Positions 8,053 through 19,500 of a stretch of DNA of 64,000 nucleotides are shown piece by piece. A program made the position numbers and the translations under genes. Every line of letters starts with the position of its first letter. Position 1 is the first letter of the stretch. Origin of the DNA: CAYZXL01 sp964482435 (GTDB lineage: Bacteria > Auribacterota > JABMQX01); contig CAYZXL010000017.1 of assembly GCA_964482435.1 (NCBI GenBank), positions 1-64,000 of the forward strand, written 5' to 3'. Under the pieces are notes generated by a model that saw nothing but the letters and a program-made list of their open reading frames with translations, made no database searches and had not been told where the DNA came from.

Positions 8053-11000
8053 TCACTTCAATTCGATTCTGTAGAACTTACGGGCCGGGCTTGTGTCGGG
8101 GTCGGTCCACGCGGTTGATGTGCCCTGCGAGGCAATTGACGCTTCTTCGAGCCACTCGTTGTCCAAAAGGTCCGAGCACGACCAGACCACGCACGTGTCG
8201 TCGGGATGGCTGCTCCAGATTATCTGAGGCTCGCCTTCGGCACTCTTCTTGACCTCGAGAATCTGAAACGGGGAGGAACCGTACTCATAAGCCCCCATGT
8301 CCACGGTAAGAGATGTTCTCCCATGAAATATCCGGCGATTACCGTCGAGGTCAAGCGTGGTGAGCATCCAGTCTTCATTCCCGCCCTCGTCAATGCAGGG
8401 CGAGTCCGGCAGGAGCCGGTAGTTGTTATCGCTGTAAGTCTCCGGTTTGTTATCTGGTCCGTTCGGGTCAACAAACAGCGGCGGGGCGGCGGTGTTACCC
8501 TCTCCCCCAACGGTCCAGTTCTGAATGCAGGAATACATCGGGCTGCATGATTCGCAGAGCTGTGGCCCCATCTTTGCCGCGTTTCCCCAGACGATGCAGT
8601 TGAGGATTGTCCCTCTGCATTTGTAGAAGCCGCCGCCGGTTGTGGCCGAATTGTAGGCAATCGTGTTATTGCGAATCGTATCGTTCGATTCGGCTATGCC
8701 ACCGCCCGGTCCTTCGGCAGAGTTCCCGACGATTGTGTTGTTCTGGATTACCCCATAGCAGGAGCAGAGTCCTCCGCCGTAACCATCTGCGTGCGCCCAG
8801 TAGGACCCGCCGGAGTCCGCCGCATATGCCCGGTTGCCGGCAATCTGATTGGCTTGGATGGTGCCGCCGCAGCCAAATAGCCCACCCCCCCTGAGGGCGG
8901 AATTCTCGACGACGCTGTTGTCTCGGATTGTGCCGTTGCAGTTAAACAACCCGCCCCCTTCCCCGTTGACGAAAAACCAAGCATCCAAGTCGCCGAAGTA
9001 ATCGAGGCCGGGACGGGCGATGTTTCCCTTGATGACGTTTCCGGAGATGGTTCCGCTACACCAGCACAGACCCCCGCCTATGCCAGCAGAGTTTTCGGAA
9101 ATCACGTTGTTGCGTATTGTTCCGTGGCATGATGCCAATCCGCCGCCCGGAGAGGGCGCATACATGTATGCCCTGTTGCCTGTAATCACATTGTTTTCGA
9201 TAGTGGCATGAGTGCCGTTCCCGGCTATCCCGCCGCCTTCTCCGGCCTCCCCGTTGCGAATAGTGAAACCTGAAAGAACGCACGTCTCGTCCTCGCTGCC
9301 CTGAAACGTGACCACGGAGCCTTTCTTCCCCCCGTCAATGATCGTGTTGGCCACGACTGATGGGTCATGGGGGTTAGTGCTCCGAAGGATGAGGTTCTTG
9401 CCGCAGAAGTTGATGTTTTCCTGATATGTCCCTTGTGCCACAATGACAGTGTCCCATTCCAGTGCCGCCCGAATAGCCTCCTGAATGCTTTTGAACGCGG
9501 TTTGCCAGGAGGCCCCGTCGCCAGAAGTGGCAACCGAAGCGTTAGCGTACCGGGTTATGCTTTGCACAGGATTGGCCCCGCGCTGATATTCCATGAGGTT
9601 GGATTTTCCGTCCATGTCTGGGTCGTCGTTTGGCCCGTAGGGGAGGCCTCCTAAGAAGCAAACCTCCCAATCGTCGGGAAGTTCGTCAGTGTCGCTGTCG
9701 GAAGACCTGGGGGTCGCTTCGGACGTATTCCCGTAGGCTCCCATGTCAATGCGCCCGCCCCGCGGGTCGCGGGGCTCATTGGAGAAATCCGAAGTCGGGT
9801 CACCCGCGTCAATGCAGGGGGACCAGGATGCCAGATGGAAGCCGCCGCGCTCCGGGTCAACGAAATATGGGTAAAAGGATATGTTCCCTTCGGCTTCTTG
9901 TGTCCAATGCTGAATGCACGAGAAGGTGACTGTGGAGACCCAACCGATTTGAGAACCATGAATGGACTCGTTTCCCCAGATGATGCAGTTGCGGATGACG
10001 CCGCGGCAGTCGTACAGGCCTCCACCCTCTGGCGCAGAATTGCCATAAATCGTGTTGTTCTCGAGAATGCCATTGCAGCCATAGAGCCCGCCGCCGGCCC
10101 CTCGCGCCGAGTTAAAGGTGATCAAGTTGCCCTGGATGGTTCCATGGCATCCGCGGAGATCACCTCCCCTGTCGGACGAGTTGCCTGTGATGATGTTACT
10201 AAGGATGGCGCCGTTGCACGCGTAGAATCCGTTCGACGAGTTCCCCATCACGACATTTTCGCAGATTACCCCGGCGCAATAGGCTAAGCCGCCGCCTCCA
10301 TTTCGTGCCGAGTTTCCCGTGATGACATTGTTCCGGATCGTGGCACGCGTGTGAGAGTCGGAGGTTGTCCCGCAGACTCCGCCGCCGTCGTACGCCTCCC
10401 CGTTGCGAATCGTGAAACCTGCGAGGACGCACGTCTCGTCTTCAGTGCCAGCGAAGGTCACGACAGGGCCGGATTTGTCGCCATCAATGATGGTGCTGGC
10501 GACCAGGGCCGCATTGAGCGGGTCAATGCTTCTGAGAACGACGTTCTTTCCTGCGAAGAGGATGTTTTCCCGGTAAATGCCTGCATGGACGACAATTTCG
10601 TCCCCGCTGAACGATTCAAAGAGCGCGGCTTGAATGGTTTGATAGCACAGCCCCCGAGTCAGGCTTTCGGCAAGGGTTGCCGCCGGAACTAAGGGATTCC
10701 ACCCGTAGTCGAGTTCTGTGACGTTGAGGATGCCGTCCCCGTCGGGGTCGGAGCCCATATCGCTCTGAAGGCTCTTGAACCAGAACGTCTCCCAGTCATC
10801 GGGCAAGGTATCGCCATCCACGTCGGGGGACCTGGACGTCGCCTCGGAAGTGTTTCCATACGCGCCGATGTCTATTCGTCCGCCGTTCGGTTTTGGCTCA
10901 TTGGAGAAAGGAGAAGACGGGTCGCCTGCGTCAATGCACGGCGACCAGGACCGCAGATGGAAGTTGCCATTCGGCGCATCCACAAAATGGGGGTCAAGGT

Positions 11001-14000
11001 GAATATTCCCGTCGCCACCTCCGACCCAGTTCTCGATGCAGGAGAAGGTGGGCACCTTGCCGTAGTATAGCTGGCCGGACTTTCCATTTCCCCAGATGAT
11101 GCAGTTGCGGATTGCCCCGTATGACGAGGCCAGCCCACCACCACGCCCGGCGGAGTTTCCAACGATGGCGTTGCTTTCAATTTGCCCGTCGCAATAGTAC
11201 AACCCTCCGCCATCACCCTTGGCCGAGTTGCCCGTGATGATGTTATTCCGAATGGTGCCATCGCAATTCCACAGGCCGGCTCCGTTCTGGGCTGAATGGC
11301 CCGCGATGGTGTTGTACTGAATCAGCCCGTGGCAGTTGTTCAGCCCCGAGCCCTCGTACTGGGCCGAGTTGCGGCTGATGATGTTGTGTTCAATCGTGCC
11401 GTTGCAGTACGCCAACCCACCCCCTTGGTTCCCGACGATAGTGTTGTTGGCGATTGTGCCGTCGCAAAAACCAATGCCCGCCCCTCCGAAATTGCCGGTC
11501 ACAACACAGTGCTGGATGGTAGCGTTGGTGTGGTCGCTCCATGTGCCGCCGCGAATCCCTGCACCCAACCCGTCTAACCCGTATGGGTCAATTCTTCCGC
11601 TTCGAATAGTGAACCCGGCGAGGACGCATGTCTCGTTCTCTCCGCCGGAGAAAGTCACCACCGGGCCTCTTTTCCCGCCGTCAATGATAGTGGCGGCAAC
11701 GACGGAAGGGTTGAGAGGGTCGGTGCTGCGGACCGTGATGTTCTTGCCGTTGAAGTTGACGTTTTCGACGTAAACGCCCATGGCGACAATCACAGTCTGG
11801 CCGGGGGAGGTAGCATTGATTCCCTCCTGGATCGTCTTGAACGCGGAATTCCAGGACTTACCGTTGCCAGAGATCGACACCGACGATCTGACATACCAGG
11901 TGGGAGGCGGCGCTGCCGGGCTGGATCCCCGACGATATTCCTCGATGTTCGAGACCCCGTCGCTGTCACGGTCCCCATTCGGCTTTTGAGTAAGGTCACC
12001 GAAGAACTCGTTCTCCCAGTCGTCGGGGAGACCATCCGCATCGCGATCCAGTGACCTGCAAGTCGCTTCCGGCGTGTTGCCATACGCCCCCATGTCAACC
12101 CGCCCCCCATTCGGCTCAGGCTCCTGGGAAAAATCCCAAGTTGGGTCGCCCGCATCTATGCAAGGAGACCAGCTTTTCAGGTGAAAGTCGCCGTTGGCGG
12201 GGTCAGCAAGGTAGGGAAAGTAAGAGATGTTCCCCTCGCCCGAGCCATCCAATGACTCAACGCAAGAGTACCTGGGGGTTGACGACTCATAGAGTTGCCA
12301 GGGACCCTCGTTCCCCCAGATGATGCAGTTGACGATTGGGCCATGCTGCAGGGCGGCATCAGCGCCGGCGTCTCCCGCCGAATTGCCGTAGATCGTGTTA
12401 TTCCACAAGGCACCTCTCCCACTGTACACCCCGCCGCCCTGGTAGCCGCCGTTGTTCTCCGTGATAGCGTTCCCTCGGATGGCGCCATCGCACTCGGCGA
12501 CTCCTCCGCCATAGCTCGCCGAGTTGCCGGTGATGACGCTGTTCTCGATGGTGGCGTGTGTGCCGTTACCAAAAATGCCGCCGCCGTAGTTGGCTTTTCC
12601 GTTCCGAATGGTAAAGCCGGAAAGGACGCAGACCCGGTCTTCTGAACCGAGGAAGGTGACGACGGAACCGGCTTTGCTTCCGTCAATGATGGTGGCGGCG
12701 ACAACGGTCGCGTCGAGGGGGTCGGTGCTTTGGAGGATGATGTTCCTGCCCTTCAATTTGAGGTTTTCGACGTAGGTGCCCTGGGCGACAATGACGACAT
12801 CGCCTTCGAAGGCGGCGTTGATTCCCTCCTGAATCGCTTTGAAGGCGGTTTCCCAGGACTTCCCGTCGCCAGAGCTTGGCAGTGCTGCGTTCACATACCA
12901 CGTGGGCGGCGAAGCCGTCGGGTTGACCCCCCAACGATATTCCTCGATGTTTGGCATTCCATCGGCGTCGGCGTCGCCATTCGCCTCCTGGGCGAGGTCG
13001 CTGAAAAACTCGCTCTCCCAGTCGTCGGGAAGACCGTCGGAGTCATTGTCGGGGGATTTTGATGTCGCCTCCGGCGTGTTGCCATACACCCCCAGGTCCA
13101 CTCGGCCTCCATTCGGCTCGGGTTCCCGAGAGAAATCGGAAGCCGGGTCACCCGCGTCTATGCAAGGAGACCAGCTCTTGAGATGATAGTCCCCGTTCCC
13201 AGGGTCAACAAAGTGGGGATAGTAAGAAATGTTCCCGTCGCGATCGAAACTCCCGCCTTTGATACAGCAATAAGTCGGAGGGTCGCACTCATGGAGGTCC
13301 ACGGCGCCTTCGTTCCCCCAGATAATGCAGTTCCGGATTGTCCCCGTGCAGGAATCAAGGGTGCCGCTGACGCTCGTTTTTGTCAGGTTTCCCACGATGG
13401 TGTTGTTCTCGATCGTCGCTGAGCAATTGCAGACCGCCCCGCCGAATCCCGCTGAGTTACCCACTATTACGTTATTTTGAATCACGCCGTGGCAGCGGCC
13501 CAGCCCTCCGCCATAACTCGAGGACCTCTCCACCCCTGAATTTCCTCTAATCGTGTTTCTGCGGATGGCCCCGTCGCAGTACGCGATGCCTGCCCCGTTA
13601 TACTGCGCCTGGTTGTCGGCGATGATGTTGTTCTCGACCGTTGCGCGGGACCCTCCGCCGTGAATGCCTCCGCCGTCCTGAGCTTTTCCGTTCCGAATCG
13701 TGAAGCCGGAGAGGGTGCACGTCTCCTCCTCGAGTCCGAGGAAAGTGACTACGGAACCGGCCTGGTTGCCGTCAATGATGGTGGCGGCGACGACAGCAGG
13801 GTCAAGAGGGTCGGTGCTGCGAAGCGTGATGTTCTTGCCGTAGAAATGGACGTTTTCGACGTATGTGCCCTCGGCGACAAAGACCGTGTCGCCATGGGAG
13901 GCGGCGTTGATGCCCTCCTGGATGGTTTTGAACGCGGTCTCCCAGGACTTCCCGTCGCCGGAGGTGGGCACTGCCGCATTCACGTACCATGTCGGACACA

Positions 14001-16380
14001 GCGCCGTCGGATTGAGTCCGCGACGGTATTCTTCTGAGTTCGGGATGCCATCCGCGTCCGGGTCGTGGCCCCCACCTTGGACAAGACCGCCGAAGAACTC
14101 CCTCTCCCAGTCGTCGGGAAGTCCGTCACCGTCGCTATCGGGGGACTTGGAAGTCGCTTCCGGCGTGTTGCCGTAAGTCCCCATGTCCACTCGCCCTCCG
14201 GTTGGTTCGGGCTCTTGAGAAAAGTCCGAAGTAGGGTCCCCCGCATCTATGCAAGGAGACCAGCTTTTGAGGTGAAAGTCGCCGTTTTGCGGGTCAGCAA
14301 CGTGCGGAAAGACTGAGATGTTCCCCTCCCCCTCGCCGGGCCATGCCTCGATGCAGGAGTACGCAGGGACGGAGCAATTGTCGAGCTGTAGCGAGTGCTC
14401 GTTCCCCCAGATGATGCAGTTGACGATTGTGCACTTGCAGTCAGCGAGCGCCGCGCCCGCGAACTCAGCCGAGTTGCCGTAAATCGTGTTGTTGCGCAAC
14501 GCGCCCCTCCCACGGTACACGCCGCCGCCGTTTTCTTTCGCAGCATTCTTCCATATTGTGTTGTTCTCGACGTCGGCGCTGACAAAACCGGAGCCAATTC
14601 CTCCGCCGTTGCGTGCAGAGTTCCAGGCGATCTCGTTGCAGCGAATTGTGCCAGCGCACTGATACAGGCCGCCGGCATCGTTGCCGGCCGAGTTGCGGAC
14701 AATGGCGTTCTTCTCGATTATCCCGCCGCAGTGATACAGCCCCCCACCGGAGTATTGGGCCACGTTCGCAGAAATCGTGTTGTTCCGGATGAGTCCATCG
14801 CAGCAGGCAATCCCGCCGCCGTAGCCCGCTGAGTTCGCAGTAACCACGTTATTCTCGATGGTCGCGTACGTGTCAAGGCTCTGGTTTCCACCGCAGATGC
14901 CGCCACCGAACCAGCTTTTCCCATTGCGAATAGTGAAGCCGGAGAGAACGCAGGTCCGATTTTCTGCGCCGGAGAAGATGACCGCGGAATCGGCCTGGTT
15001 GCCGTCAATGATGGTGGCTGCCACGACAGCAGGGTCAGAGGGGTCAGTGCTGCGGAGGACGATGCTCTTCCCGTTGGACTTGACATTCTCGACGTAGATT
15101 CCCTCACCGACGACGACCGTGTCGGCATCTGAAGAAGCGTCAATCCCCTCCTGGATGGTCTTGAATGCGGTGTTCCACGACTTGCCATCGCCGGAGCTTA
15201 AGACTGCCCCATTGACGTACCACGTCACCGACGCGACGAGGGGGTTCAAGCCCCGATAGTATTCCTCGATGTTTGAGATTCCGTCCGCGTCCGTGTCGCC
15301 GCTTGCGTCCTGGATGAGGCTGCCAATGAATTCGGTCTCCCAATCGTCCGGAAGCCCATCTGCGTCAACATCGGGCGACCTGGAAGTCGCTTCCGCCGTG
15401 TTGCCATAAGCCCCCATGTCCACCCGCCGTCCATTCGGCTCGGGCTCCTGTGAAAAATCGGAGGTGGGGTCGCCGGCATCTACGCAAGGAGACCACCTCT
15501 TGAGGTGAAAGTCGCCCTTGGCAGGATTCGTAAAGTGCGGAAACAAGGAGATGTTCCCCTCGCCTTTCCCGGTCCATGATTCAATGCAGCAATACGTGAG
15601 GATCGGACAATCAAAGAATTGGCCGGAACCTTCGTTTCCCCAGATGATGCAGTTGACGATTGCGCCGGGATGCCAGGCCACGGCGGATCCCGATGACCCA
15701 GCGAGGTTGCCGGAAATCGTGTTGTTGCGGAGCACGCCTTCCCCACCGTGCAGGCCCCCGCCTTCCCGGTTGGCCGTGTTCGCCCATATCGTGTTGTTTT
15801 CTATGGTCCCGGCGCAGTAATTCAGTCCACCGCCGTTGTCGCTCGTAGAGTTCCCCGTTATGGCGTTTCTGCGAATGGTGCCGTTGCAATAGGATAGTCC
15901 GCCGCCTCCGTAAGCCGAGTTCGCCGAAATCGTATTGTTGCGGATGACGCCATGGCAAAAGGCGAGGCCACCGCCGTAGTCCGCCGAGTTGCCCGTGATG
16001 ACGTTGTTCTCAATGGTCGCACGCGTCCCGTAATCCTTGCTCCCCCCCAGAATGCCCCCGCCATAAGAGGCCTTCCCGTTGCGGATCGTGAACCCGGCAA
16101 GAACGAAAGCCTCCTTTTCCGCCCCGGAGAATGTGACGACGGGACCCGTCTGATTTCCGTCGAGGATTGTCGCGGCGACGACAGCCGGGGCGAGCGGGTC
16201 AGTGCTGCGGAGGGCGATGTTGCTTCCCCTGAGATAAACGTTTTCGACATAGATGCCCTGGGCGACGATGACCGTATCGCCGTCGGAAGCGACGTTGATG
16301 GCATGCTGGATCGTTTTGAGGGAGGTCGCCCAGCTCTTCCCATCGCCGGATACCTCGACCGCGCCGTCCACATACCAGGT
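8053..16380 (-). repeat. Seven tandem 1.0-1.5 kb coding repeats inside the giant beta-helix gene
   Basis: Unit openings on the minus strand lie near 16380, 15222, 13989, 12900, 11898, 10690 and 9560. Spacings are therefore about 1158, 1233, 1089, 1002, 1208, 1130 and 1507 bases. Units 2 to 5 are the most alike, and unit 6 is the most degenerate at its start. Nested within each unit are short imperfect repeats of about 21-25 codons (beta-helix rungs), so repetition exists at two scales. The DNA copies are diverged, which suggests old duplications rather than recent ones. Confidence 0.85.
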
Positions 16381-16446
16381 TGTTGACGCTCCTGGGCGGA
16401 CGGAGAAAAGAGTGAGGCAAACCCACGCCAAAACGACTCTCGCCAT
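8053..16446 (-). CDS. Giant secreted right-handed beta-helix protein, seven tandem units
   Basis: A 2797-aa protein beginning with a signal peptide (MARVVLAWVCLTLFSV). The ATG at 16446 is chosen over the open-frame start 60 bases upstream because GGAGGA lies 6 bases before it. Seven units of roughly 330-490 aa follow. Each has a TWYVN...SGDGKSW opening, TIQEGI and VENV strands, an IIDG turn, FTIRNG, many short rungs of the NNTI.GNSA..GGG type, then YSCIE, FHLKSWSPCIDAGDP and a calcium-loop linker such as DSDGDGLPDDWE. The sixth unit has lost its WYV opening. The tail (QILEV to FYRIELK) is a predicted beta-sandwich shared with the two upstream paralogues. The rungs resemble pectate-lyase-like and chlamydial Pmp beta-helices. 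I see no catalytic lyase site, so an adhesin, coat or glycan-binding role is as likely as an enzyme. Confidence 0.88.
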   Translation of the reverse strand: MARVVLAWVCLTLFSVRPGASTTWYVDGAVEVSGDGKSWATSLKTIQHAINVASDGDTVIVAQGIYVENVYLRGSNIALRSTDPLAPAVVAATILDGNQTGPVVTFSGAEKEAFVLAGFTIRNGKASYGGGILGGSKDYGTRATIENNVITGNSADYGGGLAFCHGVIRNNTISANSAYGGGGLSYCNGTIRRNAITGNSTSDNGGGLNYCAGTIENNTIWANTANREGGGLHGGEGVLRNNTISGNLAGSSGSAVAWHPGAIVNCIIWGNEGSGQFFDCPILTYCCIESWTGKGEGNISLFPHFTNPAKGDFHLKRWSPCVDAGDPTSDFSQEPEPNGRRVDMGAYGNTAEATSRSPDVDADGLPDDWETEFIGSLIQDASGDTDADGISNIEEYYRGLNPLVASVTWYVNGAVLSSGDGKSWNTAFKTIQEGIDASSDADTVVVGEGIYVENVKSNGKSIVLRSTDPSDPAVVAATIIDGNQADSAVIFSGAENRTCVLSGFTIRNGKSWFGGGICGGNQSLDTYATIENNVVTANSAGYGGGIACCDGLIRNNTISANVAQYSGGGLYHCGGIIEKNAIVRNSAGNDAGGLYQCAGTIRCNEIAWNSARNGGGIGSGFVSADVENNTIWKNAAKENGGGVYRGRGALRNNTIYGNSAEFAGAALADCKCTIVNCIIWGNEHSLQLDNCSVPAYSCIEAWPGEGEGNISVFPHVADPQNGDFHLKSWSPCIDAGDPTSDFSQEPEPTGGRVDMGTYGNTPEATSKSPDSDGDGLPDDWEREFFGGLVQGGGHDPDADGIPNSEEYRRGLNPTALCPTWYVNAAVPTSGDGKSWETAFKTIQEGINAASHGDTVFVAEGTYVENVHFYGKNITLRSTDPLDPAVVAATIIDGNQAGSVVTFLGLEEETCTLSGFTIRNGKAQDGGGIHGGGSRATVENNIIADNQAQYNGAGIAYCDGAIRRNTIRGNSGVERSSSYGGGLGRCHGVIQNNVIVGNSAGFGGAVCNCSATIENNTIVGNLTKTSVSGTLDSCTGTIRNCIIWGNEGAVDLHECDPPTYCCIKGGSFDRDGNISYYPHFVDPGNGDYHLKSWSPCIDAGDPASDFSREPEPNGGRVDLGVYGNTPEATSKSPDNDSDGLPDDWESEFFSDLAQEANGDADADGMPNIEEYRWGVNPTASPPTWYVNAALPSSGDGKSWETAFKAIQEGINAAFEGDVVIVAQGTYVENLKLKGRNIILQSTDPLDATVVAATIIDGSKAGSVVTFLGSEDRVCVLSGFTIRNGKANYGGGIFGNGTHATIENSVITGNSASYGGGVAECDGAIRGNAITENNGGYQGGGVYSGRGALWNNTIYGNSAGDAGADAALQHGPIVNCIIWGNEGPWQLYESSTPRYSCVESLDGSGEGNISYFPYLADPANGDFHLKSWSPCIDAGDPTWDFSQEPEPNGGRVDMGAYGNTPEATCRSLDRDADGLPDDWENEFFGDLTQKPNGDRDSDGVSNIEEYRRGSSPAAPPPTWYVRSSVSISGNGKSWNSAFKTIQEGINATSPGQTVIVAMGVYVENVNFNGKNITVRSTDPLNPSVVAATIIDGGKRGPVVTFSGGENETCVLAGFTIRSGRIDPYGLDGLGAGIRGGTWSDHTNATIQHCVVTGNFGGAGIGFCDGTIANNTIVGNQGGGLAYCNGTIEHNIISRNSAQYEGSGLNNCHGLIQYNTIAGHSAQNGAGLWNCDGTIRNNIITGNSAKGDGGGLYYCDGQIESNAIVGNSAGRGGGLASSYGAIRNCIIWGNGKSGQLYYGKVPTFSCIENWVGGGDGNIHLDPHFVDAPNGNFHLRSWSPCIDAGDPSSPFSNEPKPNGGRIDIGAYGNTSEATSRSPDVDGDTLPDDWETFWFKSLQSDMGSDPDGDGILNVTELDYGWNPLVPAATLAESLTRGLCYQTIQAALFESFSGDEIVVHAGIYRENILFAGKNVVLRSIDPLNAALVASTIIDGDKSGPVVTFAGTEDETCVLAGFTIRNGEAYDGGGVCGTTSDSHTRATIRNNVITGNSARNGGGGLAYCAGVICENVVMGNSSNGFYACNGAILSNIITGNSSDRGGDLRGCHGTIQGNLITFNSARGAGGGLYGCNGILENNTIYGNSAPEGGGLYDCRGVIRNCIIWGNESIHGSQIGWVSTVTFSCIQHWTQEAEGNISFYPYFVDPERGGFHLASWSPCIDAGDPTSDFSNEPRDPRGGRIDMGAYGNTSEATPRSSDSDTDELPDDWEVCFLGGLPYGPNDDPDMDGKSNLMEYQRGANPVQSITRYANASVATSGDGASWQTAFKSIQEAIRAALEWDTVIVAQGTYQENINFCGKNLILRSTNPHDPSVVANTIIDGGKKGSVVTFQGSEDETCVLSGFTIRNGEAGEGGGIAGNGTHATIENNVITGNRAYMYAPSPGGGLASCHGTIRNNVISENSAGIGGGLCWCSGTISGNVIKGNIARPGLDYFGDLDAWFFVNGEGGGLFNCNGTIRDNSVVENSALRGGGLFGCGGTIQANQIAGNRAYAADSGGSYWAHADGYGGGLCSCYGVIQNNTIVGNSAEGPGGGIAESNDTIRNNTIAYNSATTGGGFYKCRGTILNCIVWGNAAKMGPQLCESCSPMYSCIQNWTVGGEGNTAAPPLFVDPNGPDNKPETYSDNNYRLLPDSPCIDEGGNEDWMLTTLDLDGNRRIFHGRTSLTVDMGAYEYGSSPFQILEVKKSAEGEPQIIWSSHPDDTCVVWSCSDLLDNEWLEEASIASQGTSTAWTDPDTSPARKFYRIELK

Positions 16447-16521
16447 TTCTGTTCCTCCCATGCGCTGCAAGTGCACCTGCATTGACAACTCCACCCCAAC
16501 ATTCAAGCGAACAGGTCGCCT

Positions 16522-19500
16522 CTACTTACGCACACTGACCCTGTAGTAGCGACTCTCGAGCTGAACAGACTCCCAGTCGAAGACCGAATGGGTGGAGATG
16601 AACGGTCCGGGCGTTACGCTTCCGCCGACGGGAAACCACAGTTTGAGGTCGGAGCTAACATAGCACTGGTACGTGCGGCTGGGAACGACTGTCCAGCGGA
16701 GAGCCGTGCCGAACGGCGTGCAAACGATTTCGATGATCCGAAAAAGCGATTGTGGGTCCAGAGGGTCGGTGCCTGCGGCCACTTCCTGTCCGTCGTTTTT
16801 CCCATCGTTATCAGTATCGGGCTTCAAGGGGTCGCTGTGATGAGTGTTAACCTCGGCGCCATCGCTCAAATCGTCGTCGTCCGAGTCGCTATTGTTTGGA
16901 TTCGTCAAGCACAGGTACTCCTGAAGATTGGTCAGGCCGTCCATGTCCGCATCCTCTGCGGCGTTGTCCGTTAACGGGTCGAGCGCATTGTCCACCTCCC
17001 ATGCGTCGGGCATCTGGTCGCCATCTGTATCTTGATTTTCAGGGTTGGTTGAGAAGAGGTACTCAGCGCGGTTTGGCAATCGGTCACCGTCCGGGTCCTC
17101 AGTCCCCCCGTGGGCAAGGCTGCCGAATATCACAAGCTCCCAATCGTCCGGCAGAAGGTCTTCGTCAGAATCCTCCGAGGCTGAAGTCGCCTCCGAAGTG
17201 TTGCCATACATCCCGATGTCAACCCTTCCTCCGTTGGGTTCTGGTTCTTGCGAGAAATCGGAGGAAGGGTCCCCTGCGTCTATGCAGGGAGACCAATTCT
17301 TGAGATGATAATCGTCATTTGCCGCGTCCACGAAGTAAGGAAAATACGGGATGTTGCCTTCTCCATCGCCGGTCCATCGTTCAATGCAGCAATAGGACAC
17401 AGTTACCCCACCAAAAAGCAGGTTGTTGCCTTTATTCCCCCAGATGATGCAGTTGTGGACCGTTCCGGAGCAGTCATAGAGGGCGGCTCCCGGTCCGTCG
17501 GCAACGTTTGCGAGAATGGTGTTGTTTTCAATCGTTCCGTTGCACCCGTGCATCCCCCCGCCCTCGTCGGCGGAGTTTGCGATTATGGCGTTGTTCTGGA
17601 TGATTCCGCCGCACCAGTACAAGCCCCCGCCCTGAGATTGGGATAAGTTACCGGAGATGATGTTGCTACGGACGGTGCCACTACAGAAGGCGAGCTCGCC
17701 GCCGTGCTGCTCTGCGGAGTTGGCTTTGATTGTGTTGCGCTCCACAAGGCCATCGCAGAAAAACAGCCCGCCGCCTTCGGAAGTGGCCGAGTTCCCGACG
17801 ATCACGTTGCTCCGAATAGTCGCGTGATTTCCATCGCCTGATGTGCGGCCGCAGATTCCACCGCCGAGCATGGCCCTGCCGTTTCGTATCGTGAAACCGG
17901 ACAGGACGCAATTCTCGCCCTCCGTCCCTTCAAAGGTCACGACAGGTCCGGCGGCATCCCCGTCAATGATGGTGTTGGCGACGATGCCGGAGTCAAAAGG
18001 CTCAGTGCTTCTGAGAACGATGTTCTTGCCCTTGAAATGAATGTTCTCAAAGTAAATCCCCCGAGCGACGAGGACTGTATCGGGATAATACGCCAGGTCT
18101 ATCGCTTCCTGGATTGTCCTGAAAGCTTTCTCCCACGACGTGCCGTCGCCAGAGGCCGGCCGAGACCTGTCAACATACCACGACACTCTTATCGGCCTCG
18201 TGCCGGCAAGGTATTCGTCGGCGTTTGAGATTCCGTCGCTGTCGGCATCTCCCTCCGCAACCTGAGCCAGGTCGCCAAAAAAGTGCATCTCCCAGTCATC
18301 GGGAAGAGAATCTCCGTCGGTATCCGGCGATTTGCTTGTCGCCTCCGGCGTGTTACCGTAAGCTCCCATGTCAATTCGTCCGCCGTTTGGCTCCGGTTCC
18401 TTTGAGAAGTCCGAGGCGCGATCTCCTGCGTCAATGCATGGCGACCAGCTTCTGAGGTGGTAGTCCCCCCCTCCCGGGTCAACAAAGTGGGGGAAAAGGG
18501 ATATGTTCCCTGTGCCGCCTCCCGTCCAGTTTTCGATACATGAATAACTTGGAGTGCGACTCGCAACGAACTCAGGCCCCTCTGATGCCGTGTTTCCCCA
18601 GATGATGCAGTTGCGGATGTCGCACCCCGGGAGAGAAATATCGCAGTCGGACAGCCCACCGCCAATATCAGCGGAATTGCCGACGATTGTGTTGTTCACA
18701 ACCTTGCCGAAGCAAGAAGCCAGCCCGCCGCCTCGAGGGGCAGAATTCTCGTAAACGACGTTGTTTCGAACCGTCCCCCTGCACCATCCCAATCCACCGC
18801 CGTTCGACCTGGCGGAATTTCGCGCGATGACATTCCCCTCAACAATGCCGTCGCAATAGTGAAGACCGCCCCCGTCAACGACGCTTGAGTTGTTCGTGAT
18901 GATATTGTTACGGATGGTTCCCTGACAACTGTCCAGGCCCCCGCCAGACGCTTCAGCCATGAGCCGCGCACGGGTAGCGTTGCCGGAGATGACGTTGTTC
19001 TGAATCGTGCCGTCGCAATCGTATAGGCCGCCTCCGTTCTGACCAGACGAATTCTCCTTGATGACGTTGTTTTGAATGATGCCGTTGCACAAAAACAGTC
19101 CGCCTCCTTCGTACTCCGCATAATTTCCGACTATCACGTTATTCCGAATCGTGACACGAGCCTGGTAGTCCCATGTGCCACCGCAGATTCCCGCTCCGCG
19201 AATAGCCCTCCCGTTTCGGATGGTGAAGCCTGAGAGGACGCAGGATTCCTTCTCCGTTCCTGCAAATGTCACGACGGATGATGCCCCCTGGCCGTCAATG
19301 ATGGTTTTGCTGACTATGGCCGAATTCGAAGAATCGGTACTCCGAAGAACAATGTTCTTCCCCTTGAACGCCACGTTCTCGCGGTATGTCCCCTGAGCAA
19401 CGACTACCGTATCGCCGGAGACCGCCGCATCAATCCCTTGCTGGATGGTCTTGAATGCCGTCGCCCATGACTTCCCGTCGTGGGACCCCAGCGCCGAACA

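Noticed and set aside
8500..16300. Regularly spaced short repeats resembling a CRISPR array
   Set aside because: The periodic units are degenerate at DNA level, are multiples of three and encode beta-helix rungs; there are no constant repeats with variable spacers and no cas genes.
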